From contig URUQ01000010.1 of NCBI GenBank assembly GCA_900551145.1, forward strand, positions 1 through 18,317: 18,317 bases of DNA. The letters run 5' to 3'. This document shows positions 1 to 7,331 of the stretch, piece by piece (positions within the stretch are counted from its first letter, which is position 1; every line of letters begins with the position of its first letter). The notes beneath the pieces are model-generated. The model did not search any database. It was given only the letters and a program-made list of their open reading frames with translations, and was not told where the DNA came from. Both the position numbers and the translations under genes were made by a program. This DNA comes from an uncultured Eubacteriales bacterium. GTDB taxonomy: Bacteria > Bacillota > Clostridia > Christensenellales > CAG-917.

Positions 1-22
1 GCATACATAGTGTGCACTCAGT

Positions 23-75
23 TTTTTATATCCGTTCAACTTGCGCTTGCGCAAATGTTGAAACGGATATAAAAA
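23..75. repeat. Nested hairpin-forming inverted repeat
   Basis: The left arm at 23-40 pairs with the right arm at 57-75 (core ATATCCGTT / AACGGATAT, flanked by TTTTT and AAAAA) over 18 base pairs with one bulged A at 61. The region between contains its own near-perfect palindrome, TTGCGC-TT-GCGCAA (41-54). The right arm ends in A's rather than T's on either strand, so this is not an intrinsic terminator. It could be a decayed miniature element, a structured RNA or a cruciform. Its role is unknown. Confidence 0.6.
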
Positions 76-87
76 CGAGCACGCCTT

Positions 88-188
88 GCGTGCCGAAGTT
101 TGTGTAGTGGAACTAGCCGAAGGCGTATGTACCAAGAAACTTCGCGTGCCGAAGTTTGTGTAGCGGAACGAGCCGTTAGGCGAAGTAC
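88..188. repeat. Two copies of an imperfect direct repeat of about 45 nt
   Basis: Copy 1 spans about 88-132 and copy 2 about 144-188, a period of 56. The first 32 bases (88-119 and 144-175) differ at only two positions. Each copy ends in a small GCC/GGC stem-loop (GCCGAAGGC and GCCGTTAGGC) followed by a GTAC. Copy 2 also starts inside a perfect 8-bp hairpin, AAACTTCG-CGTGC-CGAAGTTT (137-157). The region looks non-coding. It resembles a dispersed intergenic repeat, but the family cannot be named from this window alone. Confidence 0.6.
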
Positions 189-222
189 TAATCAAATCAG
201 ATATCCGAATACTTTTTTGTGC

Positions 223-251
223 TTGCGACATGTGTGCATACGTGGTATTAT
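223..251 (+). promoter_or_regulatory. Probable sigma-A promoter for the methyltransferase/phosphatase unit
   Basis: TTGCGA at 223-228 and TATTAT at 246-251 are separated by 17 bases. The predicted start near 258 leaves a leader of about 10 bases that still contains AGAGG (258-262), five bases before the ATG at 268. The spacer contains GTGCATACG, part of a motif that recurs at 9114-9135. Confidence 0.5.
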
Positions 252-267
252 TGGAAAAGAGGTATAT

Positions 268-816
268 ATGAACGCATTGACACTTGTACATAACGTCATT
301 TCTTCAAAAGTGAAGATGGGTGACTTTTGCATTGACGCGACGGCGGGGCGCGGTTTTGACACGGCTTTTTTGTGCGAAACTGTGGGAAAAGAGGGCAAAG
401 TAATTGCTTTCGATATTCAACAAAGCGCAATAGACAGCACAAAAGCGTTGCTTGATAGCAAAAACCTTCAAGCGGACGTTATTCTCGCATCCCACGCGGA
501 TATGGATAAGTACGCCGAGAAGGAAAGCGTGGATTGTATCGTGTTTAATCTCGGATATTTGCCAAAGGGAGACCATAGTATTTATACGCGTTTCGAGTCC
601 ACCAAAGAGGCAATCGAAAAGGGACTTGATTTGCTAAAAAGAGGCGGTTTGATGTGCGTTTCCGTGTATTACGGCGGGGATAGCGGATACGAGGAAAAGG
701 ACGCGCTTTTGCCCTTTTTGAAGTCGCTTGACGACGAGAAATATCAAGTGCTTGCGACTTTCTTTTACAACTGGAAGAAAGATCCGCCCATACCGATTTT
801 CATCATCAAAAACTAA
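268..816 (+). CDS. mnmM: SAM-dependent tRNA methyltransferase, MnmM (YtqB) family
   Basis: The 182-residue protein has the class I methyltransferase fold signature: DATAGRGFDTAFL at 23-35 (SAM-binding motif I), an acidic D49 ending strand 2, and NLGYLPKGD at 94-102, where YtqB proteins carry their catalytic-region motif. Near 135 a YYGGDSGYEEKDAL segment matches the family's HPG/EEKD region. Bacillus subtilis YtqB (MnmM) is known to methylate 5-aminomethyl-2-thiouridine at the tRNA wobble position to mnm5s2U; the same role here is inferred. The ATG at 268 was chosen because AGAGG lies five bases upstream and because the alignable family sequence begins there. Upstream in-frame codons run into the repeat region and look non-coding. 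The next gene starts 13 bases after the stop, so the two are probably co-transcribed. Confidence 0.85.
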   Translation: MNALTLVHNVISSKVKMGDFCIDATAGRGFDTAFLCETVGKEGKVIAFDIQQSAIDSTKALLDSKNLQADVILASHADMDKYAEKESVDCIVFNLGYLPKGDHSIYTRFESTKEAIEKGLDLLKRGGLMCVSVYYGGDSGYEEKDALLPFLKSLDDEKYQVLATFFYNWKKDPPIPIFIIKN

Positions 817-829
817 ATGGAGGCGGATT

Positions 830-1294
830 ATGAACGTTTTATTCGTGTGTTCTTCAAACGTATGTCGCAGTCCGTACTGCGAGTTTTTGTTGCGCCGTCT
901 CGTAAATAACGACGAACGGCTCAAAGGCAAGGTCAACGTATGCTCTTCCGCTGTGTTCAATCGTAGCAAAAAAATTTTCCCCAAAGCGGTGGATATTCTC
1001 GTGCGAGAGGGGTTTGACCGAGACGAGGTGCTTGCACACAAGCCGTCTTTTAAGGACGATAAGGAGAGATTCGAAAAGGCGGACGTCATTATAGGCATGT
1101 CCAAAATGCACGGATTGATGACGCCAAAAAAATATAGGGGAAAATACCGCACGCTCTCGGAAATCGCAACGGGAAAATACTCTCCCGTCCCCGATCCGTT
1201 TCTTGCCACGTCGCAAGAGTCCTACGATAAAACGATGGCGGTGCTCAAAGACTACGTGTACAAATATTACCAAAAGCTGAAAGAGACAATCTGA
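830..1294 (+). CDS. Low-molecular-weight protein-tyrosine phosphatase family protein
   Basis: The 154-residue protein, usual length for the family, opens with the phosphate-binding loop VCSSNVCRSP. C7 is the nucleophile and R13 binds phosphate. The general-acid motif is PDPF (D122). The enzyme would act in the cytoplasm. In the arginine phosphatase YwlE, a threonine at loop position 11 favours phospho-arginine, and hydrophobic residues there favour phospho-tyrosine. Here that position is V11, so phospho-tyrosine specificity is more likely; this is inference from known YwlE mutants. GGAGG (819-823) precedes the ATG by six bases, just after the methyltransferase stop. No convincing terminator follows. 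The hairpin at 1315-1332 (CACATT / AATGTG) lacks a T-run. The true substrate is unknown. Confidence 0.85.
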   Translation: MNVLFVCSSNVCRSPYCEFLLRRLVNNDERLKGKVNVCSSAVFNRSKKIFPKAVDILVREGFDRDEVLAHKPSFKDDKERFEKADVIIGMSKMHGLMTPKKYRGKYRTLSEIATGKYSPVPDPFLATSQESYDKTMAVLKDYVYKYYQKLKETI

Positions 1295-1393
1295 TTGTTT
1301 AGAATACCGATAAACACATTCGGGGAAATGTGCGGTTACCATACGTTTGTCTGCTACTTTATGAAATATTAAGAAATTTTTTTTATAAATTAT

Positions 1394-1423
1394 TTGACGG
1401 TATGTTTTGTAAACGTTTAATAT
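1394..1423 (+). promoter_or_regulatory. Probable promoter of the first lipoprotein gene
   Basis: TTGACG at 1394-1399 is followed after 18 bases by TAATAT at 1418-1423; TATAAG at 1421-1426 is an alternative -10. This implies a leader of about 85 bases. The leader includes a 6-bp hairpin, CCTTGA / TCAAGG (1468-1486), of unknown meaning. Confidence 0.45.
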
Positions 1424-1514
1424 AAGAATATCCGACAGATAGTTGGGGAGTCCTTTCACAAACTTTGCCTTGAAAGCATATCAAGGTTTATAAATATATC
1501 GGCAGGTTGAGTCA

Positions 1515-3008
1515 ATGAAAAAAATTGTTTGCATATTTGCGGTGATTATCGTGCTTTGCTCATGCACGCTGTTTTTTGTTGCGTGCAATAAAGAAGAAGT
1601 TATCGCGCCGACGGGTGATTTTCTCGCCGACGTGGCAAAGATAAGTACGCGTCCCGATTACGAGAGTATATTCAGCGACGGAGACGTTACGCTTATACAA
1701 AAGGCGGTTGACGGCAGTGCGACCGCAGACGAGATGAAAGACGCCGTTTTGGCTCTTTACAACACTGCAAACAGAAGCAGAATAAGCGAAAACAAGGGAT
1801 TGTCGCTTATGGTGCAAGACTCGCTCGGCGGAAACAAAATGGGCAGGGTTTATATGCACGGTTTCACTCTCCAAAAGGGTGATAAATGGTATTATCAACT
1901 TGTTTCGCAAGCGGCGGAAGGAGACGTCGCCGGTTTTGAGGGATTTGCGGAACTTTTAAGTCCTATCGCGGGCAATTTGCAAGTTGCGTATACGAGCGGC
2001 GACGGCAAATATCATTACGCTTATATTATGGGTTCCGACACGCAACTCGATTGTTCTCCCGCGACGTTCCCGTATGCGACGTACATCATTCCCGAGGGGG
2101 ACGAACCGGTGGTTTACGACAGCTTCGAGGCCTACCAGGCGGAAAGAAACTGCCGTGACAGTCAACTCGAACTCAACAATATGCGTATATACAAATCATT
2201 GCTCAACGACGATGGATTGAGCATAGAATATGACGCAATTCAAAAATTTTATACGCTTAAATTTTCCATTAATTGCACAAATCAAAAGAGTGCGGAGTTT
2301 TTGGACTTCCAAGAGATGTCAAGACGCGACCTCGATACGGGTACTTTCCTCAAAATCAACAATACGATAGTGGGATGGCGCGCGGAAGTAGAAGTGTGGG
2401 ACAACGGCTACGTCAAGGCGTTCCGTTCCTATGAGAACTGGGTTATGAAAGTCCTCGGACAAAATATCGACTCAAATCCGCAAAACGAATTCGAGTATTT
2501 GTGGAAAGCGGACGAAATTGTGGAAGTCATCAGCCAAGACGAGAGAATTCAGTCTGTTATGGAAACCTATCTCGGGGCTTCTGACGAGGAAATCATCGAG
2601 CACGCAATCGAGTATTACAGCGACCCGCAAAGCGTGTACGTATTTGATTGGTTTACGTTCTGGATTGCGCTCGGAGCATCCATTCTCGGCGCGATTATAG
2701 TGGTAATCATTGTCCTTGCAATCCTCGTAAAAGTCGGCAAATTGCCCAAGCTTAAAGCCGCGCTCGAACGTATGGTGCAAAAGGACAGAGAACGCCGTCA
2801 AGCCATCAAAGACCAAGACGCTGCGGACAAAGAGGAGAAAAGGGAACGCAAAATCGAGAAGAAAGACGCAAGAGCGGAAAAGCGTGAAGAAAAGCGCGAA
2901 GCAAGGGCCGAGAAACACCGTGAAAGCGTTCAAAACGACGAATCTACATCGATAGATAACTGTTTTGTCGAAAATACGACCAATAGCGACGATGCGTCGG
3001 ATAGATAA
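1515..3008 (+). CDS. Lipoprotein of unknown function, with C-terminal transmembrane helix and charged tail (paralog 1)
   Basis: I do not recognise a named family. The 497-residue protein begins with a signal peptide and a lipobox FVAC (C24, followed by NK), so the N-terminus is probably lipid-anchored outside the membrane. Residues about 25-375 form an exterior domain. A hydrophobic helix lies at about 381-405, followed by KVGKLPKL and a tail of about 90 residues. The tail's middle is dense in K, E, R and A and should form a long charged helix. By topology the tail is cytoplasmic. The next gene is a clear paralog: 28 of 45 residues match from R46 (RP.Y.S.FS to YNTAN.SRI), and both share GDKWYYQL, FPYAT, EVWDNGY and the DEIV region. 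The ATG at 1515 has a weak upstream GGCAGG (1501-1506). A terminator follows directly. Confidence 0.8.
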   Translation: MKKIVCIFAVIIVLCSCTLFFVACNKEEVIAPTGDFLADVAKISTRPDYESIFSDGDVTLIQKAVDGSATADEMKDAVLALYNTANRSRISENKGLSLMVQDSLGGNKMGRVYMHGFTLQKGDKWYYQLVSQAAEGDVAGFEGFAELLSPIAGNLQVAYTSGDGKYHYAYIMGSDTQLDCSPATFPYATYIIPEGDEPVVYDSFEAYQAERNCRDSQLELNNMRIYKSLLNDDGLSIEYDAIQKFYTLKFSINCTNQKSAEFLDFQEMSRRDLDTGTFLKINNTIVGWRAEVEVWDNGYVKAFRSYENWVMKVLGQNIDSNPQNEFEYLWKADEIVEVISQDERIQSVMETYLGASDEEIIEHAIEYYSDPQSVYVFDWFTFWIALGASILGAIIVVIIVLAILVKVGKLPKLKAALERMVQKDRERRQAIKDQDAADKEEKRERKIEKKDARAEKREEKREARAEKHRESVQNDESTSIDNCFVENTTNSDDASDR

Positions 3009-3015
3009 TAAAAAA

Positions 3016-3048
3016 GCGCGCCCAATGAAAAACGGGCGTGTTTTTTTT
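3016..3048 (+). terminator. Intrinsic terminator after lipoprotein paralog 1
   Basis: GCGCGCCC (3016-3023) pairs with GGGCGTGT (3034-3041), including G-U pairs, around a 10-base loop. It is followed by T's through 3048. It begins seven bases after the stop codon. Confidence 0.85.
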
Positions 3049-3061
3049 GGAAAAAGAGATA

Positions 3062-3090
3062 TTGACACATTGATTTATTCAAGTTAGAAT
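3062..3090 (+). promoter_or_regulatory. Strong sigma-A promoter of lipoprotein paralog 2
   Basis: TTGACA at 3062-3067, a 17-base spacer, and TAGAAT at 3085-3090 give a near-consensus promoter just downstream of the terminator of paralog 1. The two lipoprotein genes are therefore likely transcribed separately. Confidence 0.8.
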
Positions 3091-3140
3091 ATATAGGTAT
3101 TGTGCATATAGTGCGCAAAATACGGGATAAAGGGAATTTT

Positions 3141-4598
3141 ATGCGAAAGAAAATTATCGGTTTGACGCTTTGCGTCGTGATATGTCTTGCTTGCGCTCTC
3201 GGCATGGTCGCTTGCAACAAGGACGAAGGCAACGCAGTAGACGTGGAATTTGCACTTCCGATAGGCTCTCGTCCGTCTTACGCTTCGCTTTTTTCGGCGG
3301 AAGATAAGGCTTTGCTTGACAAGGCGGTTGCGGGAAACGCCACCGACGAGGAAATGAAAGAAGCGGTTATGGTGCTTTATAACACCGCAAATTATAGCCG
3401 TATCAACACGGCAAAGTCGCTCGTGGTGCAAGAGAGTTTGGCAAATCCCAAGAATGCATTTGCCGCACTTGCAACTATCAAGATGCACGCGGTCAACCTC
3501 CGCAACGGTGACAAGTGGTATTATCAGCTTGCAACCAACGTCGACGCGGGTGATCCTACTCTCAACGCAATGTTCTCTATATGGTCGGGATATCTAAAAG
3601 TCGGTTACTGCAAAGGCACTGACGACAACGGTGACGGGGAGCTCGATTACTATTATTTCGGCGAAGTCGGCGCGGATTACAACTGCGACGTTTCACTCGG
3701 CACTTTCCCCTATGCGACCATCGCTTTCCCCGAAGGCACAAAACCTTTCCAAGAGCCTATGACGCTTGCCGAGTTTAACTACGAGCTCAACGTCCTCAAA
3801 GAAATACACGAGATCAACAATATGGACTTCTGCAAAGAGATTATTGCGGACGGGGCAAAAATCACGTTTGAAAACAATATCTACAAAGTCGAATTTTCCG
3901 TAGATACCAACGCCGATTCGGAATTGCTTGCGAAATGGTTTGCAATGCCCAAAAAAGATATGGCTGTGGGCGGACAAACTCTCACCAAATACAACTATTA
4001 CAACGCAATTTTGGAAGTGTGGGACAACGGCTACGCCAAGTATTTCGAGTCCAGCGCAGACAGAGAAGCGGGGATGGGGAGCGGTAGCCCCGTCGATAAA
4101 TACGCTTACGTTTGGAACGATGATGAAATCGTTGATATCGTTTGCACCGATACCGCAATCGCGGAATATAACGAAAACAGTGTCAAAAACGAGCGAGTCG
4201 ACAGTATTGACAAGTGCTTGGAGTTCTACACCGATCACGACCACTTCCAATTTGTCGCAAGAAAATTAAATGTCTTTGAGGTTGCAGGCATAGTAATTGG
4301 ATGTGTCGTTGCGGTAGTTATCGCAATCGTCGTGACCATCGAAGTGCTTGTCAAGAAAGGCAAACTTCCAAAACTCGCACAGCGCAGAGCGGACGCTAAG
4401 GCAAAACGCCTTGCCAAAAAGAGTGCCAAAAACGGTTTGAGCGAAGATACGCAAGAGGCACAAAACTCAATAGACGACGTAGTTGCGGACGAGAATAACG
4501 CCGAAAATAACGAATTTAATAACGGCGCGCAAGACGACGAGGATTTCGGTGTTACACCGCTCGATGCAAAAGTAGATGAAGATAAGGAAAATCGATAA
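3141..4598 (+). CDS. Lipoprotein of unknown function, with C-terminal transmembrane helix and charged tail (paralog 2)
   Basis: This 485-residue paralog of the preceding gene has the same plan: a signal peptide with lipobox MVAC (C25, followed by NK), an exterior domain to about residue 375, a membrane helix at about 380-403, then VKKGKLPKL and a tail. Its tail differs from that of paralog 1. A short K/A/R-rich stretch is followed by an acidic, asparagine-rich end (many D, E, N). The conserved blocks with paralog 1 are RP.Y.S.FS through YNTAN.SRI, GDKWYYQL, FPYAT, LEVWDNGY and DEIV. The ATG at 3141 was chosen for AAGGG (3130-3134), six bases upstream, and because it opens the signal peptide. 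In-frame codons from 3102 overlap the transcription start region. Function is unknown; no enzyme motif was seen. Confidence 0.8.
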   Translation: MRKKIIGLTLCVVICLACALGMVACNKDEGNAVDVEFALPIGSRPSYASLFSAEDKALLDKAVAGNATDEEMKEAVMVLYNTANYSRINTAKSLVVQESLANPKNAFAALATIKMHAVNLRNGDKWYYQLATNVDAGDPTLNAMFSIWSGYLKVGYCKGTDDNGDGELDYYYFGEVGADYNCDVSLGTFPYATIAFPEGTKPFQEPMTLAEFNYELNVLKEIHEINNMDFCKEIIADGAKITFENNIYKVEFSVDTNADSELLAKWFAMPKKDMAVGGQTLTKYNYYNAILEVWDNGYAKYFESSADREAGMGSGSPVDKYAYVWNDDEIVDIVCTDTAIAEYNENSVKNERVDSIDKCLEFYTDHDHFQFVARKLNVFEVAGIVIGCVVAVVIAIVVTIEVLVKKGKLPKLAQRRADAKAKRLAKKSAKNGLSEDTQEAQNSIDDVVADENNAENNEFNNGAQDDEDFGVTPLDAKVDEDKENR

Positions 4599-4635
4599 TC
4601 TAACGAGATAAAAGACAAATATCGATACTATTTTG

Positions 4636-4668
4636 AAATAATTGCACCTATAAGGTGCAATTATTTTT
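4636..4668 (+). terminator. Intrinsic terminator after lipoprotein paralog 2
   Basis: A perfect 14-bp stem (4636-4649 with 4653-4666, core TTGCACC / GGTGCAA) with a tight ATA loop leads into a T-run to 4668. It insulates the lipoprotein genes from the nucleoside cluster. Confidence 0.9.
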
Positions 4669-4678
4669 ATATTGGGTC

Positions 4679-4707
4679 TTTTTTTCTTGGGAAAAGTGTA
4701 GTATAAT
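4679..4707 (+). promoter_or_regulatory. Probable promoter of the nucleoside salvage operon
   Basis: A perfect TATAAT lies at 4702-4707. The -35 region, 17 bases upstream, is only a T-run (4679-4684), which suggests an activator or a weak basal promoter. Transcription would begin near 4714, about 50 bases before the pdp start codon. Confidence 0.5.
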
Positions 4708-4723
4708 GTTATAGCAAAAATAA

Positions 4724-4742
4724 TACGCGCACGTGTCGCGTA
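4724..4742 (+). promoter_or_regulatory. Inverted repeat in the pdp leader (operator or RNA hairpin)
   Basis: TACGCG (4724-4729) and CGCGTA (4737-4742) form a perfect 6-bp inverted repeat around CACGTGT. It lies about 10-28 bases after the predicted transcription start and just before the AAGGGG ribosome site at 4748-4753. That position suits a repressor operator or a hairpin affecting translation. No binding protein can be named. Confidence 0.4.
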
Positions 4743-4762
4743 CGATAAAGGGGACAATTTTT

Positions 4763-6064
4763 ATGAGAATGTACGACATTATCCGCAAAAAACGCAACGG
4801 CGGAGAACTTACGACGCAAGAAATCGATTTCTTCATCAAAGGATACACGGAAGGGAGTATTCCCGACTATCAGGCGTCGGCGTTGCTTATGGCAATTTTC
4901 TTTAAGGGAATGAGTTTTAGAGAGACGGCGGACTTGACTTTTGCCGTGCGTGACTCGGGACAAAAACTCGATTTTTCCGCCATTGACGGCATAAGAGTGG
5001 ACAAGCACTCTACGGGCGGAGTGGGCGATAAAACGAGCCTTGTCGTTGCGCCTCTCGTTGCGTCCCTCGGCGTAAAAGTGGCAAAAATGAGCGGTAGAGG
5101 GCTTGGACATACGGGCGGAACTATAGACAAGTTGGAAGCCATTCCGGGATTTAGAACGGATTTGAGCGAACAAGAATTTCTTGACAACGTCAATAAAATC
5201 GGCGTTTGCATAGTCGGTCAAAACCGCGATCTCGCACCCGCCGACAAGAAGTTGTATGCGCTTCGCGACGTTACGGCAACGGTTGATTCTTTGCCGCTCG
5301 TTGTTTCCAGCATTATGGGCAAAAAACTTGCCGCCGACGACGATTGTATAGTGCTCGACGTCAAGACGGGAAGCGGTGCTTTTGCAAAGACGCTCGAAGA
5401 CAGCAGAGAACTTGCGTCCGTTATGGTGGAGATAGGAAAGCGCGCCGGCAAAAAAATGCTTGCGCTTATCACGGATATGGACAGACCTTTGGGCAATGCG
5501 ATAGGCAACACGCTCGAAGTGAAAGAGGCAATCGACACTCTCAACGGTCACGGTCCGCAAGACTTTACGGAGATTTGTATGATACTTGCCGCAAATATGC
5601 TCTATCTTGCGGGCAAAGGAAGTATGGACGAGTGCGAAAACGCCGTAAAATGGGCAATCGAGGACAAAACCGCACTCGAAACGTTCAAACAAATGGTCGC
5701 GGCGCAAGGCGGTGACGTTGAGTGTATCGACAATCCCGACAAATTTGCCAAAGCACCGTTTGAAAAGGTCGTCAAAGCGACAAAGAACGGATATATTCAC
5801 CACGTGGACACCGAGGGCTACGGTATCGCAAGTTTGCTTCTCGGCGCGGGCAGAAATACAAAAGAAGAAAGCATAGACTTCTCGGCGGGTATCGTGCTCT
5901 ATAAGAAGACGGGCGACTACGTAAGAGAGGGCGAGCCTATCGCGATTATGTACACGTCCGACGAAAATCGATTTGAAAACGCCGAGCGCAAGTTTATCGA
6001 GTCCACGACTATTTGCGAGCAAAAGCCCGTTGACAGACCTATCGTGCTTGACAGAGTGGAATAA
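4763..6064 (+). CDS. pdp: Pyrimidine-nucleoside phosphorylase
   Basis: The 433-residue protein matches the usual length and opens like B. subtilis Pdp (MRM.DII.KK.NG.ELT). It phosphorolyses uridine, thymidine and deoxyuridine to the free base plus (deoxy)ribose-1-phosphate in the cytoplasm. Visible motifs are KHSTGGVGD at 81-89 (phosphate binding), the thymidine/pyrimidine phosphorylase signature SGRGLGHTGGTIDKLE at 110-125, and the base-binding residues R168, S183 and K187. The C-terminal domain keeps LLGAGR.TKE. The ATG at 4763 has AAGGGG (4748-4753) upstream and aligns with known starts. It is the first gene of a run of eight nucleoside genes and is followed by tdk after 42 bases. Its (deoxy)ribose-1-phosphate product is the substrate of DeoB. 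Confidence 0.97.
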   Translation: MRMYDIIRKKRNGGELTTQEIDFFIKGYTEGSIPDYQASALLMAIFFKGMSFRETADLTFAVRDSGQKLDFSAIDGIRVDKHSTGGVGDKTSLVVAPLVASLGVKVAKMSGRGLGHTGGTIDKLEAIPGFRTDLSEQEFLDNVNKIGVCIVGQNRDLAPADKKLYALRDVTATVDSLPLVVSSIMGKKLAADDDCIVLDVKTGSGAFAKTLEDSRELASVMVEIGKRAGKKMLALITDMDRPLGNAIGNTLEVKEAIDTLNGHGPQDFTEICMILAANMLYLAGKGSMDECENAVKWAIEDKTALETFKQMVAAQGGDVECIDNPDKFAKAPFEKVVKATKNGYIHHVDTEGYGIASLLLGAGRNTKEESIDFSAGIVLYKKTGDYVREGEPIAIMYTSDENRFENAERKFIESTTICEQKPVDRPIVLDRVE

Positions 6065-6106
6065 TAGAAAAAGCAAAATATTTACCAAAGATATAAGGGA
6101 ACGCAA

Positions 6107-6703
6107 ATGGCAAAACTGTATTTTAAGTTCGGAGCAATGGGGTGCTCGAAAACCGCGCAGGCACTCATAACCAAGTTCAATTACGAAGAACGCGGTATGA
6201 AAGTTATGCTTATGAAGCCGGCGGTTGACAATCGCGACGGTGAAAGTATCACTCGTTCGAGGATAGGGCTCAGCGCGCCTACGCTTGCGGTGTCACAAAC
6301 GGAGGATTTGTACGCGCTTTACAAGAAAAATTATTCCTCTTGCAACGTCATCATCGTGGACGAGTGCCAGTTTTTGACGCCCGAGCAAGTGGACCAACTC
6401 GGACAAATCGTCATCGACTTCAATATTCCCGTGCTTTGTTTCGGTCTTGCCACGGATTTTACCACGCACATGTTCCCGGGAAGCAAACGCTTGTTTGAAA
6501 TCGCGGAGTCAATAAGCGAAATTAAGTCCGTGTGCAAATGCGGTGCAAAAGCCACCGTCAACGCGCGTATGGACGACCACGGCAATATAGTGTTCAAGGG
6601 TGAGCAGGTTTGCCTTGGCGGAAACGACCGCTACGTTGCAATGTGTCGCAAGTGCTGGCTTAAAAAGAAAGCCGAACAAGAAGCCAAAGGGCTTTATCTG
6701 TGA
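6107..6703 (+). CDS. tdk: Thymidine kinase, type II
   Basis: The 198-residue enzyme phosphorylates thymidine and deoxyuridine with ATP. The P-loop reads GAMGCSKT (9-16), where most family members have GKT or GKS; the residue before the lysine is S rather than G. The Walker B-like segment is IIVDECQFL (82-90, D85/E86). Four zinc-binding cysteines are C143, C145, C180 and C183. The family's closing signature is present (GGNDRYVAMCRKC, 171-183). AAGGGA (6095-6100) lies six bases before the ATG. It competes with Pdp for thymidine, pairing salvage with breakdown in one unit. The udk start codon lies seven bases after the tdk stop. Confidence 0.95.
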   Translation: MAKLYFKFGAMGCSKTAQALITKFNYEERGMKVMLMKPAVDNRDGESITRSRIGLSAPTLAVSQTEDLYALYKKNYSSCNVIIVDECQFLTPEQVDQLGQIVIDFNIPVLCFGLATDFTTHMFPGSKRLFEIAESISEIKSVCKCGAKATVNARMDDHGNIVFKGEQVCLGGNDRYVAMCRKCWLKKKAEQEAKGLYL

Positions 6704-6710
6704 GGTGAGT

Positions 6711-7325
6711 ATGAATAATATCGTTATAGGCATAGCAGGCGGTACGGGGAGCGGAAAGACCACTCTTGCAAGGCGTATACACAAGGCGTTCGGAGACAAT
6801 TCGGCAATGCTCAGTATGGACTGTTATTACAAGTCCAACGACAATCTAACCTTCGAAGAGCGTTGCAAGATCAACTACGACCACCCGGATTCTTTGGACG
6901 TGGATTTGCTCATAGATCATCTTTCCAAGCTCAAAAACGGAGAGACGGTCTTTCGCCCGACCTACGACTTTTCTCATCACTGCCGTACGGACGAGTGGAT
7001 AGAAACCAAGAGCGCAAGAGTTATAATCCTCGAAGGCATTATGGCTTTTCAAAATCCGCAAATCGTGGATATGCTCGACATCAAGATATACGTCGACACC
7101 GACGCGGACGTGCGTATAATAAGAAGAATAATGCGTGACGTCAACGAAAGAGGCAGAAGTCTCGAATCTGTCGTCAAGCAATATCTCACCACGGTCAAAC
7201 CCATGCACGAGCATTTTATAGAACCGTCCAAGCGTCTTGCGGACATCATAGTGCCCGAAGGCGGACACAACAACGTCGCTTACGAGATGATCGTCAACGC
7301 GATTTTGAAAAGAATAAGCGAATGA
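6711..7325 (+). CDS. udk: Uridine kinase
   Basis: The 204-residue protein phosphorylates uridine and cytidine to UMP and CMP. It carries the P-loop GGTGSGKTT at 10-18, D37 in SMDCYY (base/sugar binding and catalysis), the YDHPD motif at 56-60, IILEGIMAF at 105-113 and the arginine-rich lid RRIMRDVNERGR at 138-149. Length is normal for bacterial Udk. Its SD (GAGGTGA, 6702-6708) overlaps the tdk stop codon, which fixes the ATG at 6711 and implies translational coupling. A 173-base leader with palindromes separates it from psuG. Confidence 0.96.
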   Translation: MNNIVIGIAGGTGSGKTTLARRIHKAFGDNSAMLSMDCYYKSNDNLTFEERCKINYDHPDSLDVDLLIDHLSKLKNGETVFRPTYDFSHHCRTDEWIETKSARVIILEGIMAFQNPQIVDMLDIKIYVDTDADVRIIRRIMRDVNERGRSLESVVKQYLTTVKPMHEHFIEPSKRLADIIVPEGGHNNVAYEMIVNAILKRISE

Positions 7326-7331
7326 GTATAA

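Noticed and set aside
23..80. Hairpin at window start as an intrinsic terminator
   Set aside because: On both strands the 3' arm is followed by A's and mixed sequence, not a T-run.
1315..1386. Possible terminator after the phosphatase gene
   Set aside because: The CACATT/AATGTG hairpin has no T-run next to it, and the later T-run (about 1377-1384) has no GC-containing stem before it.
4709..6106. Long open frame on the minus strand opposite pdp (465 codons)
   Set aside because: It lies wholly opposite a confidently identified gene, has no recognisable family, and its openness follows from the codon bias of pdp.
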